From the NCBI RefSeq assembly GCF_009725165.1, contig NZ_WNZW01000013.1, forward strand, positions 1-64,000: a DNA stretch of 64,000 nt, read 5' to 3'. The notes below the pieces were generated by a model. The model searched no databases. It saw only the letters and a list, made by a program, of their open reading frames with translations, and was not told the origin of the DNA. Of this stretch, positions 1 through 8,144 are shown one piece after another (position 1 is the first letter of the stretch; each line of letters begins with the position of its first letter). The position numbers and the translations under genes are program-made. The stretch comes from Paenibacillus woosongensis (GTDB lineage: Bacteria; Bacillota; Bacilli; Paenibacillales; Paenibacillaceae).

Positions 1-40
1 CGCTTTGTTTGCTGTACGCTTTTTTCTTGCTTGAACCAAA

Positions 41-75
41 AAACAAACGGCACAGGGCTTTTCCTATGCCGTTTT
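41..75 (-). terminator. Rho-independent terminator after the CNNM/CBS gene
   Basis: On the minus strand an inverted repeat (AAACGGCA arm pairing with TGCCGTTT) is followed by a T-rich run (TTTTTT). It lies just downstream of the stop codon of the membrane protein gene at 166. Confidence 0.7.
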
Positions 76-165
76 GCATTTCAGTTTTACTCCCGGTCTT
101 GTCTTTGATCTTATCTTAATGACATTGCCCTCACGGGCACCCTTCTTCTTCTGTTGTCATCTATG

Positions 166-1575
166 CTACGCGCCGGCTCCCTCTAGCGGAATCAACTCCT
201 GCTTCACGAGCTTCACGCGCGATATTCTCTTGTTGTCGGTTTGTTCCACTACGTAAATATAACCATCATTCTCGACAGATTGCCCGACCTGTGGCGGCAG
301 CACCTGGATTCTTGAATATAACCAGCCGCCGATCGTATCGTAATCATCCGAATCCAACTCTAGTCCGAACCGGTCGTTTACCGCTTCAATCAGCATAAGC
401 CCATCGATAGAATAGGTATCCTCGCCAATTTGCTCGATCCCGGGACGTTCCTCATCAAATTCATCCTGGATTTCACCGACGATTTCCTCGACGATATCCT
501 CCAGCGTGACAAGTCCGGACGTACCGCCATATTCGTCAATCAGTATCGCAATTTGCGTCTTGTTCCGCTGCATGCGCTTCATCAAGTCGCTGATGTGGGT
601 GGATTCGGGCACAGCCATAATTGGACGAAGCAGGTCTAAGTAATTCGCCGAGTTCGAACGTATCAAATCTTTTATATGAATAAAGCCGATCACGTGATCC
701 TTGTCGTTGGCACATACCGGATAACGTGTACGTGTTCCCTCTAAAGCGATTTCCAAATTTTCATGCAAGGTGTTCTGGGTATATAGACAGATCATTTCGG
801 TACGAGGTATCATAATTTCTTTTGCCGTTGTATCCGCAAATTCAAAAATGTTATCCACGAGGGACATTTCGGTACTATCGATCAGGCCGCTCTCGCTGCT
901 CTCCTTCATCATTACTCTGATTTCTTCCTCAGTATGAGCTGAATCATACTGCTCCTTAAGCGGCTCGATGCCGAATATTTTCAGCAGGCCGGATGACAAG
1001 CCGTTCAGTACCCAAATCATCGGAAACATCAATCGGTAGAACACTTTCATGGGGCCTGCCGACAGCAGGGTTACCCTCTCCGCATTGCGGACGGCAACCG
1101 TCTTCGGTGCCAGTTCCCCAAGAACGATATGCAGCACAGCGATAAGCAAAAATGCCGTTGCCAGTGAAATGGTGTATGCGGCCTTGCTCCCTATCCCCGT
1201 GAGCTGAAAAATCGGATTCAGCAGACGCGCTACAACCGGCTCACCAAGCCATCCTAGACCAAGAGAGCTAAGCGTAATTCCCAGCTGGCATGCAGACAAA
1301 TAACCGTCCAGACGGCTCATGAGTCCCTTTGCCGTGATGGCGCTCTTCTTCCCCTCCTCAATCAAGGCATCGATTCGGCCTGCGCGAACTTTCACAATCG
1401 CAAATTCAGCCGAGACGAAAAATCCGTTAAGCAGAACTAACATAATCATAAGTCCCACGTGGTAAATACTCGGTAAAGGGTCAGTCAATACGATTCCTAT
1501 TCCCGCCGTACAAAAAGCGGAGAACAGGTGCACCTCCTTCGCGGTTTGAATTAATTTGACTGTGAACAGGTTCAT
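166..1575 (-). CDS. CNNM-type membrane protein with CBS pair and CorC domain (hemolysin C / YugS-like)
   Basis: Predicted inner-membrane protein of the DUF21/CNNM family, usually linked to magnesium or divalent cation efflux. The N-terminal third has several hydrophobic segments (about residues 40-165) including the typical NGFFVSAEFAIVKVR start of DUF21. It is followed by two CBS motifs (about 215-340; the IPRTEM and DEYGG stretches are characteristic) and a C-terminal CorC/HlyC domain (about 355-450). The 469-residue length fits the family. The start is uncertain: a good promoter ends only about 9 bases before the ATG at 1575, so translation may begin at a TTG near 1488 behind an AGGA, giving the shorter N-terminus usual in this family. 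It stands alone with its own promoter and terminator. Cation specificity cannot be read from sequence. Confidence 0.88.
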   Translation of the reverse strand: MNLFTVKLIQTAKEVHLFSAFCTAGIGIVLTDPLPSIYHVGLMIMLVLLNGFFVSAEFAIVKVRAGRIDALIEEGKKSAITAKGLMSRLDGYLSACQLGITLSSLGLGWLGEPVVARLLNPIFQLTGIGSKAAYTISLATAFLLIAVLHIVLGELAPKTVAVRNAERVTLLSAGPMKVFYRLMFPMIWVLNGLSSGLLKIFGIEPLKEQYDSAHTEEEIRVMMKESSESGLIDSTEMSLVDNIFEFADTTAKEIMIPRTEMICLYTQNTLHENLEIALEGTRTRYPVCANDKDHVIGFIHIKDLIRSNSANYLDLLRPIMAVPESTHISDLMKRMQRNKTQIAILIDEYGGTSGLVTLEDIVEEIVGEIQDEFDEERPGIEQIGEDTYSIDGLMLIEAVNDRFGLELDSDDYDTIGGWLYSRIQVLPPQVGQSVENDGYIYVVEQTDNKRISRVKLVKQELIPLEGAGA

Positions 1576-1590
1576 GACCTTTTACATCTA

Positions 1591-1618
1591 ATTATATTAT
1601 TATACACTACACAGTCAA
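1591..1618 (-). promoter_or_regulatory. Sigma-A promoter for the CNNM/CBS gene
   Basis: Minus strand TTGACT (1613-1618), 16-base spacer, TATAAT (1591-1596). A second TATAAT overlaps upstream but has bad spacing to the -35. The predicted transcript start is only about 9 bases from the ATG at 1575. Confidence 0.7.
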
Positions 1619-1774
1619 ACGGCACGGTATGACAACAGACAAGAGTAAAGGGCCAATTTATTTTGTTTTCCACATAAAGTTGCGGCTGGTACAGCAATAC
1701 CTAGCTTTTACTGGCTTTTCCTATCGATTTGATGCCAATTCCCATATGAATGAACATAAATAGATCACAGAATG

Positions 1775-1806
1775 AAACAAGGCTGCCCGATAGGGCAACC
1801 TTGTTT
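1775..1806 (-). terminator. Stem-loop terminator after gerQ
   Basis: AAACAAGGCTGCCC and its near-perfect reverse complement flank a four-base GATA loop. The run of T after the stem is weak on either strand, so termination efficiency is uncertain. Confidence 0.55.
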
Positions 1807-1838
1807 TGCGTTCGCTGCGAATCGGAAATAAGAGCCCG

Positions 1839-2318
1839 CTATCTTGACGTCTGCGGATTTCCGATCGTTCCCGGATATTGATAATACAGCGGCTCAGCAA
1901 AAGTAGCGTAGTCCAAATTCACCATGAGCAGTACTGTACGTACTCCCGTTGCAGGATCACTGATAATGATATGGTCGCGGCCTGCCGCTTCAAGGACGCC
2001 TTTGAATATTTTCGCGTTCCATTCTGAGTTGTTCTCATAAGTCATGTAAAATGTGCCCACCTTGCCCAGGTTCAAGCGGAAAATGTTCTCGATATAGGAT
2101 TGCTCAAATTGTGGAGTTGCCGTTGGCACGACCGTACCCGTCGGCGTCATCGGACTGCCGCTTGGCACCTGCGGCGGATACGGCATCTGCATTCCCCCTC
2201 CCCCTTGCGTTTGCATTGGCACTTGCTGTTGGGGAGAATAAGTGCTGCCCCCGGCGAAAGCTCCTGACGGGCTGTTGCCGATCTTATAGGTGACCGGCCG
2301 GTAATTTGGATTGAACAT
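1839..2318 (-). CDS. gerQ: Spore coat / germination protein GerQ
   Basis: GerQ is an inner spore coat protein needed for CwlJ function in germination, and in Bacillus subtilis it is crosslinked by transglutaminase. The 159-residue product has a Gln/Pro/Gly-rich low-complexity N-terminal half (runs such as QQQ and GGGG, about residues 25-65) and a conserved C-terminal domain (about 70-150; motifs FRLNLGK, TFYMTYE, DPATG). A strong AAGGAGGT ribosome binding site precedes the ATG. It lies 48 bases downstream of cwlJ on the same strand, reproducing the known cwlJ-gerQ operon of Bacillaceae, which supports both calls. Expression is expected in the mother cell during sporulation. Confidence 0.92.
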   Translation of the reverse strand: MFNPNYRPVTYKIGNSPSGAFAGGSTYSPQQQVPMQTQGGGGMQMPYPPQVPSGSPMTPTGTVVPTATPQFEQSYIENIFRLNLGKVGTFYMTYENNSEWNAKIFKGVLEAAGRDHIIISDPATGVRTVLLMVNLDYATFAEPLYYQYPGTIGNPQTSR

Positions 2319-2366
2319 GGAAATATACCTCCTTAATTTCTTGTTTGTGAAGGGAGACAGCTCCCG

Positions 2367-2789
2367 TTAAAATACAGAAGGACAATTCTCAACGGTTGGG
2401 GAGAAGAAGCAATGAGACTTGAATCGTCCTGTATTCTGCTGGTTGTACCAGGTACCCGGGCATTCGCCTTCCGGTCTAAAGAACCACAAAGCATTGCTCG
2501 CAGGCCATGTGCGCTCGCCGTTAATCACCCTTCTGGCCATGCGGATGTCGGAATCGCGGGCTCTTTGATAGAAGTAGCCTTTTTGTGTGGCCTCGAACCC
2601 TCCGGGCGACTGAAACACCATTTGGTTCATGGTTCGTATATCCCTGAAATCAAGGCAATTGCCGAGTATCCGGTTAACCCCGACGTTGCCGACCATCAAC
2701 ATGCCTAGTTCGCCTTCCCCTTCTGCTTCCGCACGCATCAGACGGGCCAGCAGTCTGACATCCTCGGAGTTTGCTTTTATGACAGCCAA
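2367..2789 (-). CDS. cwlJ: Spore cortex-lytic cell wall hydrolase CwlJ
   Basis: CwlJ degrades spore cortex peptidoglycan during germination and depends on GerQ for its localisation. The product (about 140 residues, SleB/CwlJ hydrolase_2 family) contains the RAEAEGEG motif with the conserved glutamate, GNVGVNR, GYFYQRARDSD, GERTWPASNALWFF and a C-terminal RFKSHCFF block. The frame is open upstream to 2837, but a GGAGG ends about 8 bases before a TTG at 2789, and starting there gives the N-terminus and length (about 142) known for B. subtilis CwlJ. There is no signal peptide, as in the known protein. First gene of cwlJ-gerQ. Confidence 0.93.
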   Translation of the reverse strand: MAVIKANSEDVRLLARLMRAEAEGEGELGMLMVGNVGVNRILGNCLDFRDIRTMNQMVFQSPGGFEATQKGYFYQRARDSDIRMARRVINGERTWPASNALWFFRPEGECPGTWYNQQNTGRFKSHCFFSPTVENCPSVF

Positions 2790-2824
2790 GTGGCCTTCCT
2801 CCTTCGATCTCTTATGAACGATAT

Positions 2825-2854
2825 ATCCTATGTGCATACGCCCATATTTGTGCC
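2825..2854 (-). promoter_or_regulatory. Possible sigma-E-type promoter for cwlJ-gerQ
   Basis: Minus strand GGCACAAA, 14-base spacer, CATAGGAT. The -10 carries the CATA core of mother-cell sigma factors and the spacing fits sigma-E; the -35 match is poor. cwlJ is sigma-E controlled in B. subtilis, which motivates the call. Confidence 0.3.
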
Positions 2855-2950
2855 TATTTTTTTGATGTTTGCTGCCATGTCAATCCGGTATAGCTAAGGT
2901 TTGCGATGAATGCGATTTCATTTTTGAACAAATCGTGTCTATTTCTATGG

Positions 2951-2977
2951 ACGCGCTTACATGAATAGCATATACTA
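2951..2977 (+). promoter_or_regulatory. Possible sigma-K-type promoter for the FAD oxidoreductase gene
   Basis: AC at 2951-2952, 16 bases, then CATATACTA (2969-2977), matching the sigma-K pattern AC-N16/17-CATANNNTA. It lies about 95 bases before the gene at 3073. Such short consensus matches are frequent by chance. Confidence 0.3.
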
Positions 2978-3072
2978 ATAATGAATCCATGCTTCGAACA
3001 TACGTAGTCGGAGCAGAATGTTGCGAGAAGCGCTTAAGCTGTGCTTCACAAAACGAATGGGAGGTACGACTA

Positions 3073-4401
3073 ATGAGAATCGCGATTGTTGGCGGTGGAC
3101 TTTCAGGGTTAACGGCCGCTGCTTATCTGTCCGACAGTCCGGGTATACAGGGAACAGTGTTCGAGCGTAGCCCACAGTTGGGCGGTAGAGCCTTTACTTA
3201 TGAGAAATCAGGTTTCACGCTAAATTATGGAGCACATGCGGTTTACGGCATCGACAGACATACGCTGTTGGATATGGAGAATGAGCTGAACCTCCGTTTT
3301 AACAGCAAGCAGGTAGACAAACGGAATGTTGTATATGCCAAGCATGGACAACTCACTCCCGCTCCGCTTGATTTCGTAAATATTATGAAGACTGGCGTAC
3401 TTACGACGATGGAGAAAATTCGTTTCGTTGCAGAAGTCGCTGCGGTCATCACTAATATTCATCAATTGAAGAATTATCCGACGTTAGGCGAATATTTGAA
3501 TAAATCTAACGCTTCCCCTGACGTCAAAGAACTGTGGGAACATCTAGTCAGTTCCAATTTCTTCATCACTCCGGAAGAAGCGAGACGCGTATCCGGCGAA
3601 GTGATCGCCGAATACTACCATAACCTGTTCCTCTCGCACAAGCCGGTAAACTACATCCTCGGCAGCTGGTCAACGATTACGAATCAGCTGGTGGATAAGA
3701 TTTCCCAGAACAAGGATTGGGAAATTGCCGTTAAGGAGCCGGTTGAATCGATTACGATGGAAAATGACAAATTCATACTGAACACCAAAACTCGCGAATC
3801 ATTAGTTTTTGATCAGGTCATTTTCGCTATGCCAGTACAGCAGGTCGCTAAATTACTGGAATCGACACCTTGGGGCCAGTCCCTTGAACCTTTCAAAAAT
3901 AATACATCAACAGAAGTGCTGGTATACGACGTCGGATTCTCCAAGATCATCAATCGTCCCTTCCACTATATCAGCGATATGAACAACAAGCTGTTCATCA
4001 GCGACGTCTCGGCGACGGATCATACCGTTGTTCCCGAAGGCGGCCAGCTTCTGCAGGGCATCGCCTACTTGAATGATGACTTTGCAGATGAAGAACAGAA
4101 GAAGCAATATCTGGAGAGCAAGACCTTGCAGATGGAAGCGCTCTTTGATACTTACTACCCGGGCTGGCGCGACAATACGGCGGTCAAGCGCGTATCAAAG
4201 AAGGCAATGGTCGCCAGCGTCAAGAACATCCATTCAAATAGGCTGCTGCCCAATAGGCTGGATCAGGTTCCCTTCTATTTCTGCGGGGATGGCTGCGAAG
4301 GCAAGGGAGAGCTGGCTGAACGCGCCTTCTCAAGCGGGCGCAAGGTGGCACAGGATATTCTGGCCAATACGGCCAGCATTAAAGCGCTATCTTATTCATG
4401 A
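3073..4401 (+). CDS. FAD-dependent oxidoreductase (phytoene desaturase / protoporphyrinogen oxidase-like)
   Basis: Flavin amine-oxidase-fold enzyme of about 442 residues. The N-terminal dinucleotide-binding motif GGGLSGLTAAAYL is at residues 8-20, followed by the second FAD contact region GGRAFTYEKSGF (about 39-50). The C-terminal FAD/substrate block FYFCGDGCEGKGELAERAF lies near 402-420. The start at 3073 was chosen because GGGAGGT precedes it and it begins MRIAIVGG; the open frame extends to 2989 without a ribosome binding site. The substrate is unknown: carotenoid desaturase, protoporphyrinogen oxidase and amine oxidase are all possible. It is monocistronic, flanked by a possible sporulation promoter and a terminator. 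Confidence 0.8.
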   Translation: MRIAIVGGGLSGLTAAAYLSDSPGIQGTVFERSPQLGGRAFTYEKSGFTLNYGAHAVYGIDRHTLLDMENELNLRFNSKQVDKRNVVYAKHGQLTPAPLDFVNIMKTGVLTTMEKIRFVAEVAAVITNIHQLKNYPTLGEYLNKSNASPDVKELWEHLVSSNFFITPEEARRVSGEVIAEYYHNLFLSHKPVNYILGSWSTITNQLVDKISQNKDWEIAVKEPVESITMENDKFILNTKTRESLVFDQVIFAMPVQQVAKLLESTPWGQSLEPFKNNTSTEVLVYDVGFSKIINRPFHYISDMNNKLFISDVSATDHTVVPEGGQLLQGIAYLNDDFADEEQKKQYLESKTLQMEALFDTYYPGWRDNTAVKRVSKKAMVASVKNIHSNRLLPNRLDQVPFYFCGDGCEGKGELAERAFSSGRKVAQDILANTASIKALSYS

Positions 4402-4413
4402 CAGTCAAATAGC

Positions 4414-4452
4414 AAGAGAGCTGCCCGGCCTGGACAGCTCTCTTATTGTTAT
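4414..4452 (+). terminator. Terminator after the FAD oxidoreductase gene
   Basis: AAGAGAGCTG (4414-4423) pairs with CAGCTCTCTT (4435-4444), followed by ATTGTTATTT. Lies 13 bases past the stop codon. Confidence 0.75.
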
Positions 4453-4489
4453 TTGTAAGGCGCCTCAACGGCAGCCTGCTTGGAACAAT

Positions 4490-4909
4490 TCAATAATTTC
4501 TCCTCAAGTCACGATAACCATCATCCATATTCCGGGACGATTTGCCTAAACGTTCGAATCCCAGGTAGCGATTTCCTTGAAAAGACAGCTTTCCTTGATC
4601 CCCTTCCGCACATTGTCCATACTCCAATCCACTTACCGGAAATTCCAGCCGGTCCCCACTTTCTACCTCAAATGTGATGAAGTACTTGCTATCCATCTGG
4701 CTTACTGCCGTATCCGTGTTATGGCGATGAGAAACCTCCGTACGTTTGCCCACGATAATTGTTGAGACAATGAGCAGCGGCTGTTTGGAGTTGTTCGCGT
4801 ACCTTAGTATTCCCCGGCCAACAGAAATGAGAATGATCCCTAGGATGATAATGAAGAAAATAGGAAGCGCAGTGTTCATGACGCCGAACATTTCCACCCA
4901 TGATTGCAT
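4490..4909 (-). CDS. DUF2500-type membrane protein (YhhM-like)
   Basis: Small membrane protein of about 139 residues. One strong transmembrane helix lies near residues 11-32 (ALPIFFIIILGIILISVGRG), followed by a soluble beta-rich domain with IVSTIIVGKRTEVSHRHN, YFITFEVESGDRLEFPVSG and a GDQGKLSFQGNRYLGFER ending. That pattern is typical of the DUF2500 family, whose function is unknown. The start at 4909 follows GAGGAGGGAGAAGG; the in-frame ATG at 4927 lies upstream of this site and is not used in this model. No close partner on the same strand. Confidence 0.72.
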   Translation of the reverse strand: MQSWVEMFGVMNTALPIFFIIILGIILISVGRGILRYANNSKQPLLIVSTIIVGKRTEVSHRHNTDTAVSQMDSKYFITFEVESGDRLEFPVSGLEYGQCAEGDQGKLSFQGNRYLGFERLGKSSRNMDDGYRDLRRNY

Positions 4910-5042
4910 CCTTCTCCCTCCTCGCATTCATGCCGGTAGTAGAACAATGTTAATGGTTCTTTGGTCGTCCCTGTACTTCTCTTCTATGTATATGCCTTGG
5001 ACAGTGAAACTTGTCATAGGCCCGTGATAAATTCCTGGGTCT

Positions 5043-5086
5043 AAAACAACAATAACCTCCGGTTCCTGAGCCTTGAACCGAAGGTT
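5043..5086 (-). terminator. Terminator after the small cysteine-rich gene
   Basis: Minus strand AACCTTCGGTTC (5075-5086) pairs with GAACCGGAGGTT (5054-5065) with one G-T mismatch, followed by ATTGTTGTTTT. It lies 33 bases after the stop codon at 5119. Confidence 0.75.
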
Positions 5087-5118
5087 ATGCTGATCGTGCC
5101 CTTACTATAGAGCGGAAA

Positions 5119-5307
5119 CTATGCATAATAGAATTGCAGCAATTGACGAGTTTCTTCTGCTCCGGCCGCTTCTGCTTCCGGCTCAAACCATCCATTTTCA
5201 GCCCAGCAGGCTTTGCAGGCTTCTTCTGTCGTACACAAATGCGCATCCTCGCAATGGTAACAAAATTGCAGCAGGTTGCGGGTTACTTGATCTTGATCGG
5301 TTTTCAT
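5119..5307 (-). CDS. Small cysteine-rich protein, likely redox-regulated
   Basis: A 62-residue protein I do not recognise. The centre holds five cysteines in the pattern C-x2-C-x5-C-x5-C-x2-C (CYHCEDAHLC, then CKACW), suggesting zinc or iron-sulfur binding. The C-terminal half is acidic and Ala/Glu-rich and ends LLQFYYA, echoing the N-terminal LLQFCYH. The ATG at 5307 is preceded by AGGAG with 8-base spacing; an in-frame GTG at 5316 overlaps that site and is less likely. The gene has its own promoter with an Fnr/Rex-type palindrome (5394-5409) and its own terminator, so it is probably real and expressed alone under low oxygen or high NADH. Function unknown. Confidence 0.7.
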   Translation of the reverse strand: MKTDQDQVTRNLLQFCYHCEDAHLCTTEEACKACWAENGWFEPEAEAAGAEETRQLLQFYYA

Positions 5308-5365
5308 CTTAATCACTCCTATTGTTTAAGCTCTTAAGCTGTCAAGCATTGTTCTTCCTGAGTTA

Positions 5366-5409
5366 AATATATCACACACCCCCTCCTTGTTAATGTGATT
5401 ATTTTCACA
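5366..5409 (-). promoter_or_regulatory. Fnr/Rex-type operator and promoter of the small cysteine-rich gene
   Basis: Minus strand TGTGAAAATAATCACA (5394-5409) matches the Fnr consensus TGTGA-N6-TCACA exactly, and with its flank gives TTGTGA-N6-TCACAT, 11 of 12 for the Rex consensus. A -10 element TATATT (5366-5371) puts the palindrome centre at about -42, the position where Bacillus Fnr activates. The -35 is poor, as expected for an activator-dependent promoter. A Rex-repressor reading is the alternative. Confidence 0.6.
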
Positions 5410-5433
5410 ATAATATGTATAATTATTTTTTGT

Positions 5434-5475
5434 GAAATAAAGCCATTTATTCCGCTGATACAGGAATAAATGGCT
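5434..5475 (-). terminator. Terminator after the propeller lipoprotein
   Basis: AGCCATTTATTCC (5441-5453) and GGAATAAATGGCT (5463-5475) form a perfect 13-base stem, followed on the minus strand by TTATTT. It ends 10 bases from the stop at 5486. Confidence 0.85.
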
Positions 5476-5485
5476 GCTGATTAAG

Positions 5486-6793
5486 CTATAATACACGCCA
5501 GCTGACGCCTCCGTCGAGGGTTTGAAGCAATAATGACCGTTTCTGATTGCTTTGCGCTACGAGCAGCCAACCGACTTCAGCTGTCGAGAATCTCAGTTTG
5601 ACAATCTCCGGATAATCCGTCAGGATCTTCGTCAATACTTTGCTTTCCGGCAGCAGCGTCCATGTCTTGCCCTGATCCAGAGTGTGATACACCTTGGAGT
5701 CCCGCAGGAGCCACCCTTCCTCGCTGCTTATAAAAGCAGGAGCTAAAGACTCGTTTAATCCGTCCTGCCAAAACGAATTAAATGGAGCCAGATTCCACGT
5801 ATCCCCATTGTCTGGCGTGAAATAGCCATTGAATTTTGTACTCTTCTCTTTCACACAGCCGATCGGTATCCAGCCGTTTAACGGTTCTGAAGAGAAAAAT
5901 GGCTCTGAAGAAAGAAATGGTTCTGTAGAAAAGAATTGCAGCTCCCCTGCCACAAATTTCTCACAGGATTTGTATTTAGCTGTAGAGAAGAAATCCTTGA
6001 CCTCGGACCAGCTGATTCCGCCGTTATCCGTCGTGTACAGCTTGGGAATGCCTGAGCTGATCATACTAACATAGCCATGCATCCGGTCCCGGAACACCAT
6101 GGAAAGCTCGCTTCCGGAGCTAGGAAGCAGATGTTCGAGAGCGGCATCCGAAGAAGAGAGACTGCCCATGATTTTGGACCATGTCGCTCCCCCGTCTTCC
6201 GTTTGGTACAGTGTCTTTTCTTCCTTTTCCGGGTAAGATTTCGCCGCTAATATCCAGCCATGTGAATCGTCCGTGAAATAAATTGCAGCAACCTGCTCCG
6301 ATCCCGGAAGAGCTGCGATTTTCCAGGTAGCTCCCCCGTCACGGGTACGCAGCACAATCGCATCGCTTGAGCCGACAGGATTGCGAACGATCCAGCCATA
6401 TGTTTCGTTATAAAAGAAAATATCACGATTGTATTTAGGATGATACGGAAATTGCACGGAAGCGGCCGGTGATATGCTCGTCCAGGTTTTGCCGCTATTC
6501 TGCGTAAGATACAGGCGCAGCTCACTGCGAGTCGCCCCCCAGGCAATGCCCGAATTCTCGCTAAGCAGATGGAAGTCAGTCAGCCTCGTCTGAATTTGAT
6601 ACTGCTTCCCGTCTTTTGTATTGGCGGCTGTCTGCTCCGTTAGTACCTGGGGATTCTCAATCGTAATGACTTGCCCTTCCTCAACGGATTCATCCTGAAC
6701 CGGACTTACTGTCTCGCCTTGCTGGGAGGAACATGCTGTCAGAAGCAGGCAAAAAATCAGCAGCGCTCCGGTTAATTTATACCATAAACTCAA
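5486..6793 (-). CDS. Beta-propeller lipoprotein with Ycf48/BNR-type repeats
   Basis: Predicted membrane-anchored surface lipoprotein of 435 residues. The signal peptide ends in the lipobox LLLTACSS (Cys about 21). The body has at least five copies of the sialidase-like motif [TN]xD-G-G-x-[TS]-W (RDGGATWK, EDGGATWS, DNGGISWS, DNGDTWN, LDGGVSWR), each followed by a strand with GW, as in WD40/Ycf48-like propellers. The start is TTG at 6793 behind GAGGTG. A short insertion near residue 290 is made of three imperfect six-residue units encoded by an 18-base tandem repeat, so this loop may vary between strains. No enzymatic residues were identified. It may bind sugars or proteins at the envelope. 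Confidence 0.78.
   Translation of the reverse strand: MSLWYKLTGALLIFCLLLTACSSQQGETVSPVQDESVEEGQVITIENPQVLTEQTAANTKDGKQYQIQTRLTDFHLLSENSGIAWGATRSELRLYLTQNSGKTWTSISPAASVQFPYHPKYNRDIFFYNETYGWIVRNPVGSSDAIVLRTRDGGATWKIAALPGSEQVAAIYFTDDSHGWILAAKSYPEKEEKTLYQTEDGGATWSKIMGSLSSSDAALEHLLPSSGSELSMVFRDRMHGYVSMISSGIPKLYTTDNGGISWSEVKDFFSTAKYKSCEKFVAGELQFFSTEPFLSSEPFFSSEPLNGWIPIGCVKEKSTKFNGYFTPDNGDTWNLAPFNSFWQDGLNESLAPAFISSEEGWLLRDSKVYHTLDQGKTWTLLPESKVLTKILTDYPEIVKLRFSTAEVGWLLVAQSNQKRSLLLQTLDGGVSWRVL
5883..5936 (+). repeat. 18-base tandem repeat, three imperfect copies, inside the propeller gene
   Basis: Units start at 5883, 5901 and 5919. All follow GGYTCTGWAGARARRAAT and stay in frame, adding six-residue Ser-Glu-Pro-Phe-type units on the minus strand. 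It is probably a slippage-prone minisatellite. Confidence 0.75.
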
Positions 6794-6882
6794 CTATCAG
6801 CACCTCGCTTACCAGGATCAAGCTGCATTTCATATTATATCATAAGATAAAAATCATAGATTAATAGCTTCCAATAAGGAAA

Positions 6883-7869
6883 TTACAAGCGGGAATCCCC
6901 AGCAAAATTGACGGAGAAATGCTGCTCCGGCTTATATACGGCAAAAGCATAACCCTTATCTGTTAAATACTGAATGATTTCCGGCAAGATTTCGACCGTC
7001 TGCGCTTTCTCATGCATCAAAATGACCTCTACGTCCCGATGCGTCTGGCGCTTGACTTCTTGCATGATTTTATCCGGCTTTCCCGTGTATTTCCAATCTT
7101 TGGAGTCTATCGTCCAATCCCACATTTTAAAGCCTGCCTTCACGATATCGTTGCGAAACTCCTTGCCAATCTGCGGTTTGCTGCCGTAGGGCGCGCGAAT
7201 GAGCCAAGGAGCTGTTCCAGTTATATCCTCAACCATGCCCTGTGCCTTCTTGAATTCCTTGAGGAAATTAGCAGAGCTGCCGCTGTTGTACAATATCTTT
7301 TTGTTATGGGTCATGCTATGTAAACCGATGTAGTTTCCCTGTTCAGATGCGGCTTTAATGGAACCCTCATAACCTTTAATCTGGTTGCCGATGACAAAAA
7401 ACGTAGCATGAATACCATGTTCGTTCAGTATGGATACAATATCGTCAGTATACTTGCTTGGACCGTCATCAAAGGTCAGGTAAGCCACCTTAGGTTGGGC
7501 AGCTTTGGGCGGGTTAGTCGGCTCATTAGTGCCGGCTGGTGAATCTTTGCTATTCTGCGGTTCATGGTTATTCTTCGAGGGCTGCGTGGATTCAGAATCA
7601 GGCTCGCTTTCCGCGGGAATTTTGTCTGGAAGCTGGGCTTTCTCGTTGCCTCCGGCTAATTTAGGGATAATAACTGAAGCACTGTTCGTTTTAACAGTTT
7701 TGAAATTGATGTGCGATATCCCTACGATTGCGGACATAATTAAAGCCACAGAGGATAATACTAATGCCAATAAAATAATAGGCTGTCTGAATTTTTTGCG
7801 CGGCCTTTTGCGAATTTTTTTTCTAGTTTCCATCTGGTTGTTATTCGACATCATCATGCTTATCACCAT
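6883..7869 (-). CDS. Membrane-anchored polysaccharide deacetylase (NodB domain, CE4)
   Basis: Predicted extracytoplasmic N-deacetylase acting on peptidoglycan or another amino-sugar polymer. It has a basic N-terminus (KKIRKRPRKKFR), one membrane helix at about residues 29-51, a Pro/Ser/Asn-rich linker (about 70-125), then the NodB domain (about 127-310). The five CE4 motifs are visible: TFDDGPS with the catalytic Asp pair, HSMTH with metal-binding histidines, RAPYG, the WDW/DWK block, and LMHEK with the late histidine. The frame starts ATG-GTG-ATA-AGC-ATG behind GGAGAGAGGG, so translation may begin at 7869 or one of the ATGs at 7857-7851. Monocistronic. Confidence 0.87.
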   Translation of the reverse strand: MVISMMMSNNNQMETRKKIRKRPRKKFRQPIILLALVLSSVALIMSAIVGISHINFKTVKTNSASVIIPKLAGGNEKAQLPDKIPAESEPDSESTQPSKNNHEPQNSKDSPAGTNEPTNPPKAAQPKVAYLTFDDGPSKYTDDIVSILNEHGIHATFFVIGNQIKGYEGSIKAASEQGNYIGLHSMTHNKKILYNSGSSANFLKEFKKAQGMVEDITGTAPWLIRAPYGSKPQIGKEFRNDIVKAGFKMWDWTIDSKDWKYTGKPDKIMQEVKRQTHRDVEVILMHEKAQTVEILPEIIQYLTDKGYAFAVYKPEQHFSVNFAGDSRL

Positions 7870-8144
7870 TTCCCTCTCTCCATGTGTATTACTAGGATAA
7901 TATAAAAAGAGGGGTTACGTCCTTACAGAAAGGTTACCCTCTGGTTACAAAGTTCTCATTTAGAATCTGTGAAAAAACTCAAAAATTAGCAAAAGCCCGA
8001 CGTATTCCATGTTGAAGTCCGCAGCGGTAAAGCTCAAATTTTAGCCTTTAAAACTTAAGCTACATGCTTTTAATTTGAAATGATTCATGTACAATGAAAT
8101 TAGGTGAATACATATTCGTCATATATTTAGAAGGAGATGAAACA

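Noticed and set aside
4931-5105. Open minus-strand frame upstream of the DUF2500 gene, ending in a stop at about 4930
   Set aside because: It has no acceptable start codon with a ribosome binding site and runs through a convincing terminator hairpin (5043-5086).
7968-7983. TGTGA-N6-TCAAA resembling an Fnr/Rex operator before ldh
   Set aside because: One half-site is imperfect, and it lies about 160 bases from the ldh start with no recognisable promoter next to it.
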